A DNA stretch of 48,297 nucleotides. Source: Intestinibacillus sp. Marseille-P6563. GTDB taxonomy: Bacteria; Bacillota; Clostridia; Oscillospirales; Butyricicoccaceae. A program made the position numbers and the translations under genes. Below, piece after piece: positions 1 through 9,090 of this stretch (the first letter of the stretch is position 1; each line of letters opens with the position of its first letter). A model generated the notes under the pieces. That model was not told the origin of the DNA. It saw nothing but the letters and a program-made list of their open reading frames with translations, and ran no database searches. The stretch spans positions 1 through 48,297 of the forward strand of contig NZ_UWOD01000004.1 in assembly GCF_900604335.1 (NCBI RefSeq). The letters run 5' to 3'.

Positions 1-127
1 TTACAACCATGAGCGCATCCAGCTAAAGACTGGAGAAGCGCCGCTTACGCGACGCCTCTCCGCTTAAAACTCAATCTTTCCTACCAGGGCTCTTTTTTGT
101 ACTGTCCGCACAATCTGGGGCAGTCCA
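1..127 (+). mobile_element. Right end of an IS3-family insertion sequence, cut by the window edge
   Basis: The first 67 bases encode the end of an IS3 transposase, followed by a noncoding end that resembles the right end of the IS3-family copy near 27.0-27.1 kb (shared stretch CCTACCAGGG, then a TGTCCG block, then a G-rich terminus close to base 127). The exact end is estimated. It lies just beyond the 3' end of the minus-strand glycosylation cluster. Confidence 0.75.
2..67 (+). CDS. IS3-family transposase OrfB, C-terminal 21 residues (partial)
   Basis: Only the last 21 codons and the stop are present, because the gene starts outside the window. The peptide YNHERIQLKTGEAPLTRRLS is the typical end of the DDE (rve) transposase of IS3 elements. 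Eighteen of 21 residues match the end of the OrfB at 26176-27036, so the two copies are close relatives. OrfB joins the IS ends and catalyses strand transfer. Whether this copy is intact cannot be judged here. Confidence 0.85.
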   Translation, partial: YNHERIQLKTGEAPLTRRLSA

Positions 128-273
128 TAAAGCTGTCCGGGGATTTTCTGAGTTTGGTGGAATAAGTTTTGCAAAAGCCAAAAGAAACCTACAAGGCTCT
201 AATTTGTGAAACATGCTTCACACCATCAAATGTCACTGAAATAAATCGCGATGGCTCATAATGCGGTCTCTGT
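128..273. other. Intergenic stretch between IS remnant and glycosyltransferase cluster
   Basis: No gene is seen. A short imperfect inverted repeat (TGTGAA, six bases, TTCACA at 205-222) lies about 50 bases past the stop of the last cluster gene and could be part of a terminator, but it has only a weak T-run. Confidence 0.4.
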
Positions 274-1431
274 TTATTCCAACATGGAAGCTTCCTGTGT
301 GCGGTCAACGGCGCGCAAATATTGAATATGCAGATTTCGAAAGCATATCCATTTTTCGGCTTCTGTAATCGATGCACACAATAGTTCGCCTAACTGGCAG
401 AAACGCTCTACCTGTTCATCCGGAACCTCATCGAGTGTGAGCATCCAATCGGCCATATGTGAAAACAATTGATATCGTTGCTCTTTTATATGGGGGAGTA
501 GTCCATAGAGGTCGCCTAAATGATCTGCCTGTAAGAGCAAGCGCAACGGTTGACTATCAAATAGGACAAGGAGATGAGAAAGCTTTTCGATGTCAGTAAT
601 AGGAGTGTTCCACAAAACACGGAGTGCGTCTTGCAAATCACCCAAATAAACACAAAGCAGAAAATCTTGATTGCGTGGGGTTATTTGAGAACATTTTCCC
701 TGTAAAAAATGTTCCACATTTTGATATAATATTTCGGGAGAACGGAGGCGATCGGAATCGTATTGATAAGAAACCGAATGCTCAAATACATAATATTCAT
801 GGAGAGATTCTGCTAAAATACCAACCCGAGATGCATTTCTGAAATTTTCTGTTGCAAACAGAGTGTCTCCGCCATAATAAATCATTGGAACTCGCGAAAA
901 ATCAAATTTTTGTAAAAGGGACATACGATATATTTTAGCCCACATTGTACGCATGAACTGATGATAAAGAGGAAAATAATAGGAAAATCCTTGCCCTTCC
1001 AAAATAAGATTGGAACTCAGTTTTCGTATATTTTGAATTTGATTGGTTTTTGAGTCTATTAGGTCACTGCCACATACAGCAATGTCTAATTGATTTTTCT
1101 GGATAAAATCAAGAGACTTTTTTAAAAAATCTGGCTTGTACGCATCATCAGCATCGATAAAGCAGAAAAAGTCATTTGGATTGGATCGATAAATAATATC
1201 AAACCAATAATTTCCGGAAATCCAAATATGATTCTTCTCGTTCCTTAAAGGTATGATTCGAGAGTCATGCTTGGCTGAATTTTCAATTAATTGATAGGTA
1301 GAATCAGTAGATCCATTATCTACAACATAATATATGAAGTCAGAATATGTTTGCGCTAATACGCTATCAATCGTACGCTTTATGGTTTTCTCAGCATTGT
1401 ATGCATATGTATAAACAATACATTTTGTCAT
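274..1431 (-). CDS. GT2 family glycosyltransferase, last gene of the flagellin cluster
   Basis: This protein of 385 residues is an inverting family 2 glycosyltransferase (GT-A fold) expected to transfer a sugar from a nucleotide donor in the cytoplasm. The N-terminus (TYAYNAEKTIKRTIDSVLAQ), the VDNGSTDST loop and the metal-binding CFIDADDAY motif are diagnostic. The start is placed at an ATG two bases past the upstream stop, with AGGAG inside the end of that gene; a longer frame upstream has no ribosome site. The first 110 residues resemble the neighbouring GT2 at 1433-2485, which suggests a duplication. The C-terminal 150 residues are helical and unrecognised. Acceptor and donor are unknown; the place in the operon suggests the flagellin glycan. 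Confidence 0.85.
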   Translation of the reverse strand: MTKCIVYTYAYNAEKTIKRTIDSVLAQTYSDFIYYVVDNGSTDSTYQLIENSAKHDSRIIPLRNEKNHIWISGNYWFDIIYRSNPNDFFCFIDADDAYKPDFLKKSLDFIQKNQLDIAVCGSDLIDSKTNQIQNIRKLSSNLILEGQGFSYYFPLYHQFMRTMWAKIYRMSLLQKFDFSRVPMIYYGGDTLFATENFRNASRVGILAESLHEYYVFEHSVSYQYDSDRLRSPEILYQNVEHFLQGKCSQITPRNQDFLLCVYLGDLQDALRVLWNTPITDIEKLSHLLVLFDSQPLRLLLQADHLGDLYGLLPHIKEQRYQLFSHMADWMLTLDEVPDEQVERFCQLGELLCASITEAEKWICFRNLHIQYLRAVDRTQEASMLE

Positions 1432-1432
1432 C

Positions 1433-2485
1433 TTATAACTCCTGCAAGCAATCAATAATCCGAAATAGATCGGATAAATCATATGATATATTCGCTTGTT
1501 TTTGCAGATTTGCAACTTGATTGTATATCTCATCTAAGAAATTTTTTCGTGCAGCCAGATTTCGAAATTCTGGGCTGGCATTTCTGGAAAAAGTTTCTTT
1601 TGCGCGATTATTATCTAAAATGTCCGTAATGTATTTGATTTTTTGATCAAACGATATGGGAGCAGCGTAAATCGTATTCAGGCGCTCTTCTATAAATGAT
1701 AGATAAATGGCATATAAGAAATCCATATTACGATTGCTGATAGGTCCATAGGATGCTACATATTGTTTCAGAATATCCCAATGCTGATTATAGCCAAAGA
1801 AAAATGCAGGATCGAGTGTTCGAATTAAAGAGGATGGGTATTGATAATAGTGATACATCACATCTTTTAGTATTCCGACCCGATCAGCTTGTTTAAATAG
1901 AGCTAATACGCCACTGCTTTCAGTGTACGCTTTATAGGAGTCATCTACGTCCCGAGTAATAATAGAAATATAGGAGGGAAAATTTATCAATTTGGCCCAT
2001 ACTGTAGTTGTATATGCGCGAAATTCTACAAAATGATCAATAAATGTGTTTTTTTCTAGGATTAGATTCTCTTTTAAAGATTTGATTTTTAACGTTTGAT
2101 TTGTGGAGCCATCTACATAGTCATAACCAGATGCAACTAAATCTAAATGCTCTGTTTCGGCAAAATCAATACTTTTTTTTAGGAAATCAGGGGAATAGGA
2201 ATCATCAGCATCGCACCAAACGAGCCATTGCATATTTTTTGTTTTTGCAATATTTAGTAAAAACGGTTTGCTTGCTTTTATGGAATTCCTCTCAACCGAC
2301 AGAGGGATCACGCGGGGATCTTTTTTTGCATATTCTTCAATGATTGCACCGGTCCCATCGGTGGATGCATTGTTCAAAACATAGTATTCGAAATCGGTAT
2401 AGGTTTGCTGTAAAATGCTGTCCATTGCGCGGCGCAAGGTTTTTTCAGCATTATATGCCTGCGTCCAGACAACTACTTTTGCCAT
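1433..2485 (-). CDS. GT2 family glycosyltransferase
   Basis: The 350-residue product is a cytoplasmic family 2 glycosyltransferase. It opens with VVVWTQAYNAEKTLRRAMDS, then the NNASTDGTG loop and a VWCDADD metal and nucleotide-sugar motif near residue 90. It starts with ATG after a GGAG ten bases upstream, 29 bases past the radical SAM gene, and its stop nearly touches the next start, so the genes are probably co-translated. The similar N-terminus of its downstream neighbour points to tandem duplication followed by C-terminal divergence. The sugar and acceptor cannot be told from sequence. Confidence 0.85.
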   Translation of the reverse strand: MAKVVVWTQAYNAEKTLRRAMDSILQQTYTDFEYYVLNNASTDGTGAIIEEYAKKDPRVIPLSVERNSIKASKPFLLNIAKTKNMQWLVWCDADDSYSPDFLKKSIDFAETEHLDLVASGYDYVDGSTNQTLKIKSLKENLILEKNTFIDHFVEFRAYTTTVWAKLINFPSYISIITRDVDDSYKAYTESSGVLALFKQADRVGILKDVMYHYYQYPSSLIRTLDPAFFFGYNQHWDILKQYVASYGPISNRNMDFLYAIYLSFIEERLNTIYAAPISFDQKIKYITDILDNNRAKETFSRNASPEFRNLAARKNFLDEIYNQVANLQKQANISYDLSDLFRIIDCLQEL

Positions 2486-2514
2486 TCTTGCTTCACTCCA
2501 AAATATGAAATTTT

Positions 2515-3390
2515 CTATACTTTCCGAGCCTGTACTTCCGCATACAGTCGGGCGCCATTTCGAACCAAAGCAAGTTCTTCTTCCGTTAACTGATCGGCCG
2601 GCTCAAAACGGGGAGAATCCTCATGCATCCCGTTGCAGTAAAAGCAGGCAGAAAGGGTTTTGCGCTCATAAATCGCAGCCACTTTTTCTCTCTGCTGTTC
2701 GACAGAAAGAGAGTCGTCAAATAGATCGATGTATTCCGAGGCATCGCCTGCAATGCCAAGTTCCTGGCAGCGGCGGCTGGGACCGCAGGGATACATCACA
2801 CCATCGACTAGGTCGAAAGCAAAATGCAGCTTTTGCGGATAGGCACATTTTGCATACAGCGCTTCCGCCTGCTGCTGGGTTTCACATTTTTTTTGCGTTA
2901 AATCGCCAAAATCGACCCAACCGCCACAATGTGCGTCTTTCCCACTGTAATGCCGCCAGATATATGGGATATCATAAGCTTTCAAACGCTCGATGACAGC
3001 CGGTACATTGGGGGAATGCTCCGGTCCATAATCGTCAATTAACACATGAAAGGGTTCGCCAAAATCCTTGGCAGCCTGCAACAGGCTGTCCTTCGGAATG
3101 ACCCCACCGTTGGTGATCACACCAAAGATGTCCAGCTGGTTTTTATACTGCTGGATCTCCCGGATAAATTCATCCAGGTGCGGATGCAGAAAAGGTTCCC
3201 CACCGGTAACCATCAGCTTGCGCACATGAGTGACGATCGTAAAATACCGCCGCATCATTTCACGGAAATGCTCAAGCGATTCATGCGGGGGACAAGCATA
3301 ATAGGGGGCATAGTTGCTGCATAATTTACATTTCAGATTGCAGGCCATTGTCACTGCAATACCGGTCTGATGCATCATCAGATGATCCAT
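2515..3390 (-). CDS. Radical SAM protein with C-terminal cysteine (SPASM-like) region
   Basis: The 291-residue protein is a radical SAM enzyme. The CX3CX2C cluster motif is C17, C21, C24 (CNLKCKLC), and MVTGGEPFLHP is the SAM-contact motif. Later cysteines (in CETQQQ, AKCAYP, PCGPSRRC and ACFYCNG) look like an auxiliary Fe-S cluster region. Such enzymes cleave SAM to a 5'-deoxyadenosyl radical and oxidise, epimerise or link substrates. AAGGAGGC lies eight bases before the ATG. With methyltransferases and glycosyltransferases around it, sugar tailoring is a reasonable inference, but peptide modification is also possible. Confidence 0.85.
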   Translation of the reverse strand: MDHLMMHQTGIAVTMACNLKCKLCSNYAPYYACPPHESLEHFREMMRRYFTIVTHVRKLMVTGGEPFLHPHLDEFIREIQQYKNQLDIFGVITNGGVIPKDSLLQAAKDFGEPFHVLIDDYGPEHSPNVPAVIERLKAYDIPYIWRHYSGKDAHCGGWVDFGDLTQKKCETQQQAEALYAKCAYPQKLHFAFDLVDGVMYPCGPSRRCQELGIAGDASEYIDLFDDSLSVEQQREKVAAIYERKTLSACFYCNGMHEDSPRFEPADQLTEEELALVRNGARLYAEVQARKV

Positions 3391-3417
3391 GAAAAAGCCT
3401 CCTTCATCAAATGGATC

Positions 3418-4920
3418 TTAAAAAATCCAAGGCATATCGCTTTCGCGATGTAGTTTTTCAATTCGGATACCAAGCTCTGCAAATGGACGCAGGCTATCCA
3501 TGATTTCTTCATCATACCGATAGGTGCTGATGAGAATAATATCCGGACGAAGCTCGGGGATTTCAGATGGCCCATGCACGATGTGGCCATGATCAGAGGT
3601 ACCCCATAAAGCAGGCGAACTATTAAAAAAGATCCACTCGAAATCCGGCTCTCCAAAACATTCCTGATAAAAATCCAGGATACGCCGTGTGAAACCGCCA
3701 TTGGGGTATAACCCCACCCGCTGATATCCTTTTTGGTACAGCAGTTCTTTTAGCCGGTCACACTGCGCCTGTTTGTGATAGCCACGTGTCTTGGCACGCG
3801 CATAGATGTCTGCAACCCCTTCGATGATGGCGAGCTTTTGCGTACAGGAGCGTTCGCACTTTCCACAGCCGATGCAGGGATTTTCTGCCGTTTCCGGGAA
3901 CCAGCCATCGTCATAATATAACTTGCGGAAAATTTGGAGATCCCGCAGCAGATCCTCCGGACCTTGCCGGTTATAGGAGGCAACGGGTTCAAAGAGCAGG
4001 GCATTGCGTGCCTGCATGATGGCATGGGTCGGGATCCCCTTGGGGCAGCCCTCGCAGTATTTGCAGCCCGTACAAAAACCTTGCAGAGAAGATGCCTGCT
4101 CGAGCACACGTTGATAGCGGTCAGCCGGAACCTGCGGGTCCGGGGAGGAAAAGACACCGAAGCTATCTTCCAGTTCTGCCGGACTGTTGGCGCCCGATAA
4201 TACGATATCGACGGCCGGATGGGATTTGACAAAGCGCAGGGCAGCATGGATGGTATTATTTTCATCCCCATCCCCACAGGCAAAGGAAAAATAGTTGGTA
4301 TTCTGCGCGATCACACCGCCACCTAAGGGATTCATAACCGCAACGCTGACATCATGCTGCTGCGCAGCTTCCAGAACCGGACGCATCTGAGCGGCATTGA
4401 GAAGCGAGTAGGAAATGGTGATCCCTTCAAATGCACCGCTTTCAATGATTCGAATGATATCCTGCGGAGGAGCATGCAAAGAGGCACAGATATGGTCAAT
4501 CTTGCCCTGCTGCTGGAGCTGTTTGGCGCCATCGTAAATGCCGCCGGGTGCCATAATTTTTTCAAAATCAGCATAGCTCCAAATACACCAGCAGGTGAAA
4601 TACTGGGCTTTGGGCAGGTCCATGGTTTTTAAATAATATTCCACGCGCCCAACGGCATCCTCTGCCGTATAATCGATGCCATACTGCACCTTGGCCGTAA
4701 CTGAAAATGGACGGTCCGTGCGGTGAAATGCCTCCCGCAGGATGTGCAGTGCCATACCAGCTGAATACATGTGGCCGACATCGACATAATCCATCCCCAG
4801 TTCCAAGGCGCGCAGGACGATTTGTACCGAGGTTTCAAACCCTTGTGTATCCTGTGGCCCGGAAATAGGAAAACGTGCGGTACCCAGGCCGAGAGGAAAA
4901 TGCTTTTTAAAGATTCCCAT
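3418..4920 (-). CDS. Aldo/keto reductase fused to two Fe-S motifs and a C-terminal Rossmann-like domain
   Basis: The product has 500 residues. Residues 1 to about 270 form an aldo/keto reductase barrel (LGLGTARFP, YVDVGHMYSAG, and an NADPH-end segment IVLSGANS). The usual catalytic histidine position reads FTCWCIWS, so the chemistry may be unusual. Two cysteine motifs follow, CTGCKYCEGCPKG near residue 283 and CIGCGKCERSC near 348, typical of 4Fe-4S ferredoxin-like aldo/keto reductases. The last 100 residues (VGLYPNGGFTRRILDF through PDIILISTYRYDEEI) look like the small Rossmann domain found in other proteins of this cluster. It overlaps the FkbM gene by 14 bases; the ATG has AAAGGA upstream. 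Its likely role is reducing or oxidising a sugar intermediate. Confidence 0.82.
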   Translation of the reverse strand: MGIFKKHFPLGLGTARFPISGPQDTQGFETSVQIVLRALELGMDYVDVGHMYSAGMALHILREAFHRTDRPFSVTAKVQYGIDYTAEDAVGRVEYYLKTMDLPKAQYFTCWCIWSYADFEKIMAPGGIYDGAKQLQQQGKIDHICASLHAPPQDIIRIIESGAFEGITISYSLLNAAQMRPVLEAAQQHDVSVAVMNPLGGGVIAQNTNYFSFACGDGDENNTIHAALRFVKSHPAVDIVLSGANSPAELEDSFGVFSSPDPQVPADRYQRVLEQASSLQGFCTGCKYCEGCPKGIPTHAIMQARNALLFEPVASYNRQGPEDLLRDLQIFRKLYYDDGWFPETAENPCIGCGKCERSCTQKLAIIEGVADIYARAKTRGYHKQAQCDRLKELLYQKGYQRVGLYPNGGFTRRILDFYQECFGEPDFEWIFFNSSPALWGTSDHGHIVHGPSEIPELRPDIILISTYRYDEEIMDSLRPFAELGIRIEKLHRESDMPWIF

Positions 4921-6061
4921 GGGATGTATCCTTTCTGGTTGGATCGACGGCATATAATACGGTATCATAATGAATTTGGCTGTAATGCCGGAGGTAGAAC
5001 CGGTATTCCGGGACCAATTCATGCAGATACGTCATAAGGTCCAGCATATCGCCGGGACGATGGTATACACAGACCGCTAAAAGCGGATGATCGCGCTGAA
5101 TAATCTGCTGCGCTCCGAGCAGTGCATTTTTTTCCTGTCCTTCCACATCCAGTTTCATGAACCCCACGGTGTGCTGGACGATATCGTCCAACCGTTTGAC
5201 CGGGATTTGATGGATCTCGGCAGTAGAATCTGCCGGCACGAAGGTACCGTGGATGGGTTCATTGGTTTGAATATGGCTATATAAGTTGTTGCTGGAAACA
5301 AACGAGACCAGATCTGGTGTTTGGCCGAGCGCAGCGGCAATCAGCTCAACGCGTTCGGTTCCGGCATCCCGCAGAGCCTGTCCGGCCTGTTGATAGTTAT
5401 GCGGATCAGGCTCAAAGGCGTAGATTTTAGAATACTTTCCGCCGCTCCATGCGGCAAATCGTATACTATTTTCGGCATGGAAGACTCCACCATCGACAAA
5501 GGCAGTATCCGGCGGAAAGTATTCTGGAAACTCAAAATATTCGTTTTGCGTCAAGCTGGCAAACGAATGGCCAAAACTGCGGAAATATGGAAGGATATGA
5601 TCGGCCGGAAACTGGTTTTCGAATAGATATTGCTCAATTTCCGCATCGTAATCCATACTGCAAATAACGACATAGAAATCGTCCGCCTGTTCAAACAGTT
5701 GCGCAGGTGAAATCACAGGTTTCCCTAGCTTACCATTTGGCATGGCATCCGCATGCTGGTCACAAAATCCAAAGAAATTGTAATTTTCTGTTTGCATTTG
5801 TCGTCCAATAATTTCGCCACAAACTCCAGCACCGTAAAGGACTAGCTTTTTGCCCTGCTGCTGGAGCCGGGTCATGGTATCCTCCCAGCCTTCCTGTGTA
5901 GGATTCAGCAGACCAGTTAATTGGAAAAGGGACAGAAAATGATGGATGGATGGTTTGATATCGCAGGCCAGACGTGCCCAAAAGACACGGCGCGACCGGT
6001 CATCCAGCAAGAGATCATATAAATTCCCCATGTGCTGGCTGGCTGCATAATACGGATACAT
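4907..6061 (-). CDS. FkbM family methyltransferase with N-terminal Rossmann-like domain
   Basis: This 384-residue protein ends in an FkbM-type SAM methyltransferase: AFVDGGVFHAENS is the SAM loop, YAFEPDPHNY the acidic loop, and FMKLDVEGQEKNALLGA with LAVCVYHRPGD are family hallmarks. Residues 70-170 (LVLYGAGVCGEIIGRQ through YVVICSMDYDAEIEQYL) form a dinucleotide-fold domain that recurs in its neighbours and may bind a shared substrate class. FkbM enzymes usually O-methylate sugars or polyketides. The start follows AAGGAG, nine bases past the radical SAM gene. Methylation of a flagellin-linked sugar is inferred from context. Confidence 0.87.
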   Translation of the reverse strand: MYPYYAASQHMGNLYDLLLDDRSRRVFWARLACDIKPSIHHFLSLFQLTGLLNPTQEGWEDTMTRLQQQGKKLVLYGAGVCGEIIGRQMQTENYNFFGFCDQHADAMPNGKLGKPVISPAQLFEQADDFYVVICSMDYDAEIEQYLFENQFPADHILPYFRSFGHSFASLTQNEYFEFPEYFPPDTAFVDGGVFHAENSIRFAAWSGGKYSKIYAFEPDPHNYQQAGQALRDAGTERVELIAAALGQTPDLVSFVSSNNLYSHIQTNEPIHGTFVPADSTAEIHQIPVKRLDDIVQHTVGFMKLDVEGQEKNALLGAQQIIQRDHPLLAVCVYHRPGDMLDLMTYLHELVPEYRFYLRHYSQIHYDTVLYAVDPTRKDTSHGNL

Positions 6062-6070
6062 AGAAACTCC

Positions 6071-6871
6071 TTATAATTGTTCAGCGGCAGGATGACGAGG
6101 CAGGATACCAATATATTTAAATTTGCAATACCGGCAGGACTGACGAGCGTATTCATAGAATTGCTCGATGATTTCGCGCTTTTCCTCCCGGCTGACCGAA
6201 TCGTCGTGAAGATAGACAAAATCACCGGGCTTGGGCGGAAATAGCCCCATTTCCTGCATAAAGCACGAGTTGGAGCAGCGATATAACTTGCCGTCAAAGC
6301 AGTGCATGTTCTTGCAGCGGTTTTGTACACAGTTGCGGGAGTTCACTTCCAGAACATCGCCGGGTTCCTTCAGGTCATGCGGGTTGTTGTTGTCGATCCA
6401 TCCATCAAAATATTGATCGTCACCATAATATTTTTTGAGACGGTGATCGACCTGATGCTCTTCAAAAAAGGCAATAAACTGATCGCGAGCGCGCGAAAGC
6501 TTGCCATAATCGCTGATAAACAGGCTAATATCCTTGCCATAGGACAAAATCGCGCGCTGGCCTTCTTCGTTGGGGAAGACGGTACCGTTGCTTTCGATGA
6601 TGATCCGGTCAAAACGGTCCCGGTATTTTTGGACATAATCGAGCAGTTTCGGAAAATCGCGATAAATGAAGACTTCGCCGCCTACAAATTGCAGCCATTC
6701 TACATGGTCGATCAGATCAAAGCAGGCATCAATATCACGGCAGACCTGCTCAAACGGGATATCCCGCCGCTTGACCGGTCCATTTAAAAAGTCACAGCAA
6801 AGTTTGCAATTCAAACTGCAATTAGTCGTCGGCACAATGGCCAGACGGCGTGCAACCAATGGATTTGACAT
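6071..6871 (-). CDS. Radical SAM protein with C-terminal cysteines
   Basis: This 266-residue protein carries a CX3CX2C motif (NCSLNCKLCC) near residue 20 and VGGEVFIYRDF in place of the usual GGEP. Late cysteines (NCVQNRCKNMHC, RCSNSC and SCRYCKFKY) probably bind a second Fe-S cluster. It resembles the radical SAM protein at 2515-3390 in overall plan. The start is set at MSNPLVARR because AGGAG lies at the right distance; an in-frame start eight codons earlier overlaps that site. A substrate in sugar or peptide tailoring is inferred only from its neighbours. Confidence 0.83.
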   Translation of the reverse strand: MSNPLVARRLAIVPTTNCSLNCKLCCDFLNGPVKRRDIPFEQVCRDIDACFDLIDHVEWLQFVGGEVFIYRDFPKLLDYVQKYRDRFDRIIIESNGTVFPNEEGQRAILSYGKDISLFISDYGKLSRARDQFIAFFEEHQVDHRLKKYYGDDQYFDGWIDNNNPHDLKEPGDVLEVNSRNCVQNRCKNMHCFDGKLYRCSNSCFMQEMGLFPPKPGDFVYLHDDSVSREEKREIIEQFYEYARQSCRYCKFKYIGILPRHPAAEQL

Positions 6872-6920
6872 AATTCTTTCTCCTTTGCACATCAAAATAC
6901 CTTCAAAATTCTCTGGGATA

Positions 6921-7793
6921 TTATACTTTTACAATGGCGATGCTCTTATAATCGCCGATAGGCAGGATAGGCACATGGTATTTTTCCACAAATTCATTGA
7001 CCGCGCGAGTTACCCCAAAAAGCATGGAGTAGTAATCATGTACCAAAATAACACCACCGCGCGTCATACGGGGATAAAAAATTTCCAATCCATCTTTGAT
7101 TGGCTGATATAGATCCGTATCAAGATTGACAAAGGAAAAAGTTATCGACCGATCCAAATCAAAGGTTTGCGGAAAAAATCCTTGTTTTATGACGGCCTTG
7201 TCTGGAAACGGTAGGCGTTTGATAACGTTCTCTGCGCATGCGGAACGAAAGTCTAGACATTGACCATCTTGTATCCAGGTATCAATTGCAGGATAATTTG
7301 AATTCATAGCTCGTTCTACTTCGAGATCCCGGCTATCAAATCCATCGAATGTATCAAATAAGTATAAGGTACGGTCAGAAAAAACGCGGTTGATTTCGGC
7401 TGAAAAAGCACCAGTACATACGCCGACTTCTGCACAGCTACCCTCAATATGATGTTGATAGCAATGCTCGGCCAAATCTTCTAAAAAGCGAATCCGAGTG
7501 GGGATGATTTTTTCTTCAATATGGGATTCACCCCAGACTTTGTTGATTTTAAATGCTGGAATATGAAGCTCATCTACGAGCTGATGATAGATTGCATTGC
7601 AGCCATGTGCACTGGCTATATATATAAGATCAAACTCTGTTTGGGGCAATATATTGGGACGATATACTGGGAGATCAACCTCAAAAGGCGGATTCCCATT
7701 GTCAACAAAGAATAAAACTTCAAAATGCTTATGTATTTTTTCATATAAGCATCGACCAAGATCTTTTGCTCCAAAGATAATAACTTTTTTCAT
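6921..7793 (-). CDS. TylF/MycF family SAM O-methyltransferase with N-terminal Rossmann-like domain
   Basis: Two domains make up the 290 residues. The first 90 (KKVIIFGAKDLGRCLYEKI onward) are a Rossmann-like fold. The rest is a TylF-type O-methyltransferase: AEVGVCTGAFSAEINRV is the SAM motif, YLFDTFDGFDSRD the acidic loop, and NLDTDLYQPIKDGLE with GGVILVHDYY the metal-binding signature. Known relatives methylate deoxysugars such as macrocin and mycinamicin sugars. ATG at 7793 is preferred over a GTG two codons earlier, because GGAG is eight bases before the ATG but only two before the GTG. With the FkbM gene it implies a doubly methylated sugar, which is inference. Confidence 0.87.
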   Translation of the reverse strand: MKKVIIFGAKDLGRCLYEKIHKHFEVLFFVDNGNPPFEVDLPVYRPNILPQTEFDLIYIASAHGCNAIYHQLVDELHIPAFKINKVWGESHIEEKIIPTRIRFLEDLAEHCYQHHIEGSCAEVGVCTGAFSAEINRVFSDRTLYLFDTFDGFDSRDLEVERAMNSNYPAIDTWIQDGQCLDFRSACAENVIKRLPFPDKAVIKQGFFPQTFDLDRSITFSFVNLDTDLYQPIKDGLEIFYPRMTRGGVILVHDYYSMLFGVTRAVNEFVEKYHVPILPIGDYKSIAIVKV

Positions 7794-7807
7794 GCGCACT
7801 TCTCCAC

Positions 7808-9075
7808 TTATTTCAGCAGTTCCCGCATCATATTACCATATTCTGCAGTTTCATACCCAGTATAAGGAATACAAAGGATATTAAAATCCAATAATTTTTG
7901 ATTCAGATGTGTAATCATATTGCGGGTATGTTCGGAGATTTCATTTACGCTGAAGTAGTCCATAGCTACCAGTACAAATGTTGTATTGACCTCAACACAG
8001 AGTTTTATAAAACCATCTACATCTTCTAAGGTATCATTGAGTCCTGGGACAAAGATGTATTTTAATGCTACAATCCCAAATGGTGCTTGTGCATAATGGG
8101 ATAAATTTTGTTTCATGCGAGCAAAGCCGTCCACACCTTTGATTTTATGATATGTTTCAGAGGTTCCACAATCCACGCTGCAAATCAAAAGCACCTTTTT
8201 CTGGTTCATTGTTTCGTAAAGATCTTCATCAAATACAAAACCATTGGTATTGACAATTAATTCTGTACCATTGGCGGCCTGATAGAATTCTTTCCGATCC
8301 GGGTGTATAGAAGGTTCACCAGCGGTAGACAGACATACACCATAATCTTCTCCGAGCAAGCCAGTGTTTTGAAATGTTTGAATTAAATCTTTGAGAGAAT
8401 GATTCCCTTGTTGTTGTTCCATTTCAACATGGTTGCGAAGTGTGCAATAGGAGCACTTGTAGTTACAAATTCCGTGGCAAAAATAGTTGATAGACCACGA
8501 TAGGGGCTTTACAGGATAATAATCCTCTTGAACACGGGAACATCCATCGCAAGGTGTGTTCGTAGCAGTTCCATTTTCGATGTTCTGTAATAGGCTATTG
8601 CGCAATTGCAGAAATGCAGAGGCATCGATCGGATCACTGGATGGTATAAAAGGATAGGAAGGCTGCCAGCAGAATCGAAGGTCTCCATTTTTATCGTATA
8701 TCAATGCCTTTTGCAAGAGCATACAGCTGCGTACCTTTTTGACCGGTACATAATTGATGAGCGTTCGGGCGCCATACCACATGATTCGGTCAGATAACCG
8801 ATAATCTGGTATCGATAATCCAACGAACAAATGAAAAATTGTCCATTCGGAAAGCGTTCTATTGCCTCCTGAGGAGAAATCACCTGGATGTCATCTAAGC
8901 CGCGGAAGGTTTTCCCCTGCTTCCGGAGATCTCCATCACAAACAGCGGTGGGTTTCTTTCCAAAGCGGTTTTTCAGTTCACGAATATAACCGAATGTCAC
9001 ACTGCCAACTGTATAGAAAATAACGGGCGTTTCCTGCTCTAAAAGAGCGGCAATATGCGAAATATAGTCAGTCAT
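7808..9075 (-). pseudogene. Rossmann-radical SAM fusion gene split by a one-base frameshift
   Basis: A first frame (start 9075, after AGGGGATGAAGAC) encodes a Rossmann-like domain ending FFICSLDYRYQIIGYL; a second frame (to 7808) encodes a radical SAM protein with CNYKCSYC, LSTAGEPSIHP and a late-barrel LKYIFVPGLNDT. The first frame runs on to a stop near 8701, and the second opens near 8830 only with TTG and no ribosome site. Joining them near 8761-8770 gives GMAPE followed by TLINYVPVKKVRSC, a natural continuation. One missing base near CCCGAACGC would explain it. This is either a true mutation, a sequencing error, or programmed -1 frameshifting; no strong slippery heptamer is obvious. If restored it is about 422 residues. 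Confidence 0.75.
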
Positions 9076-9090
9076 GTCTTCATCCCCTAT

